A stretch of 5,620 nt of DNA from an uncultured Clostridia bacterium (GTDB lineage: Bacteria > Bacillota > Clostridia > Oscillospirales > Ruminococcaceae): positions 1-5,620 of the forward strand of contig CAMUJF010000040.1 of NCBI GenBank assembly GCA_947089135.1, read 5' to 3'. The notes under the pieces were generated by a model, which saw nothing but the letters and a program-made list of their open reading frames with translations, had not been told where the DNA came from and ran no database searches. The position numbers were made by a program, and so were the translations under genes. The number at the start of each line of letters is the position of its first letter. Positions within the stretch are counted from its first letter, which is position 1. This document shows positions 5,250 through 5,620 of this stretch, one piece after another.

Positions 5250-5350
5250 CGGTTAAATATCCGATACTTCACGGACGGAAATTTTCCGATATCCGAATGG
5301 CGAAGCTTGCCCCGATTCCGGGGTGCGGTCGGGATATCGTTAAATACCCG

Positions 5351-5385
5351 TTAAAACGCGTTATAGCGGCGTTTTAGAAATTTTT
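5351..5385 (+). terminator. possible second terminator in the leader
   Basis: TAAAACGC (5352-5359) and GCGTTTTA (5369-5376) form an 8-bp stem with a 9-base loop; TTTTT at 5381-5385 follows four bases later. The gap before the U-run makes it weaker than the first terminator. Its right arm GCGTTTT can also pair with AAAACGC at 5411-5417. Confidence 0.35.
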
Positions 5386-5464
5386 CCGTGAAACTTATCC
5401 ATAAGAAACGAAAACGCCTTAGAGCGCATTCTCGCGCGTTTCCTGCGAAAGGAGTGATACATCC

Positions 5465-5620
5465 GTGAACCCCGTTGAAAAAGATAATATAAAAGCTTTG
5501 GCGGAGGCGATAAAGTCCGCCGAAAATCCAAACGATGATAATGAGATCGGCGAGCGAAGTTTTCATACGGCTGCCGATCTCATTAATTCTCTTTTATCCG
5601 AACCCGATAAAAAGAAGCGA
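5465..5620 (+). CDS. start of a phage late gene (partial, GTG start)
   Basis: GTG 5465 opens a frame that stays open for 52 codons to the window end. AAAGGAG at 5448-5454 is the ribosome site, ten bases before the GTG. The visible N-terminus (MNPVEKDNIKALAEAIKSAE, then a DDNE stretch and FHTAADLINSLLSE, ending DPDKKKR-like with PDKKKR) is helical, polar and charged. By Mu order the next gene should be the large terminase (gp28), but no Walker motif is expected this early and the piece cannot be assigned; a small separate protein is equally possible. An antisense ORF overlapping it and the leader has no ribosome site. Confidence 0.7.
   Translation, partial: MNPVEKDNIKALAEAIKSAENPNDDNEIGERSFHTAADLINSLLSEPDKKKR

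Larger units (their letters stand above)
5214..5464 (+). promoter_or_regulatory. 251-bp structured non-coding leader between NusG-like gene and next CDS
   Basis: No gene is visible here; the region holds several inverted repeats. Besides the terminator at its start: TATCGGAT (5238-5245) pairs with ATCCGATA (5259-5266). CGATATCC (5287-5294) pairs with GGATATCG (5332-5339) and encloses CCCCG-ATTC-CGGGG (5310-5323). TAAAACGC (5352-5359) pairs with GCGTTTTA (5369-5376). GAAACG (5405-5410) pairs with CGTTTC (5437-5442). ATATCCGA occurs twice (5257-5264, 5289-5296). No clear promoter is seen, so it is probably transcribed from upstream and acts as an RNA leader for the late genes, perhaps the target of the NusG-like protein. 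Confidence 0.6.

Noticed and set aside
1..5620. CRISPR array, tRNA, rRNA or insertion sequence
   Set aside because: No regularly spaced repeats, no tRNA-like cloverleaf, no rRNA signature and no transposase or terminal inverted repeats were seen on either strand by eye.

Overview
The window looks like part of a Mu-like (transposable) prophage or phage in a Gram-positive, Clostridia-type host. Three things suggest the host. Nearly every gene has a strong AGGAGG-type ribosome site 5-10 bases before its start. All genes lie on the plus strand in tight operons, often with ATGA overlaps. TTG and GTG starts are used. The Mu-like assignment rests on gene order: a GemA (Gp16/DUF1018) protein, then a Mor-type activator, then a run resembling Mu gp25 (DUF2730-like), gp26 (small winged helix) and gp27 (DUF3486). 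The Mu A/B transposition genes, the repressor, the phage ends and the structural genes lie outside the window, so whether the element is intact cannot be judged.

Layout. Positions 1-1035 hold the tail of an upstream gene and four small early genes (63-224, 221-403, 400-594, 607-1035), mostly linked by ATGA overlaps; none has a secure function. A 119-bp gap with a small GC hairpin precedes a small coiled-coil protein (1155-1460), which ends in a strong intrinsic terminator (1466-1487). Then come an unknown protein with a TTG start (1505-1867), a small Cys-rich protein (1851-2051), GemA (2048-2554), an unknown protein (2558-2854), a second Cys-rich protein (2851-3111) and the Mor-like activator (3123-3452). 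A 99-bp switch region follows, with an 18-bp perfect palindrome, a -10-like box and a terminator hairpin. The next operon has a membrane-anchored coiled-coil protein (3552-3845), a winged-helix protein (3845-4168), a DUF3486 protein (4180-4740) and a NusG/LoaP-like elongation factor (4737-5213). The window ends with a 251-bp structured non-coding region (5214-5464) and the start of another gene (5465 onward).

How it may work together (inference). The early operon ends in the Mor-like activator, which could bind the palindrome just downstream and switch on the packaging/morphogenesis operon. That operon first makes gp25-27-like proteins and a NusG paralogue. A terminator and competing hairpins follow the NusG-like gene directly, so this protein may act as a phage-encoded processive antiterminator that lets polymerase continue into the late genes. 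A Mor switch followed by a NusG/LoaP-type antitermination step is the most interesting possibility here. Classical Mu uses Mor and then the related activator C, and is not known for a NusG-type factor.
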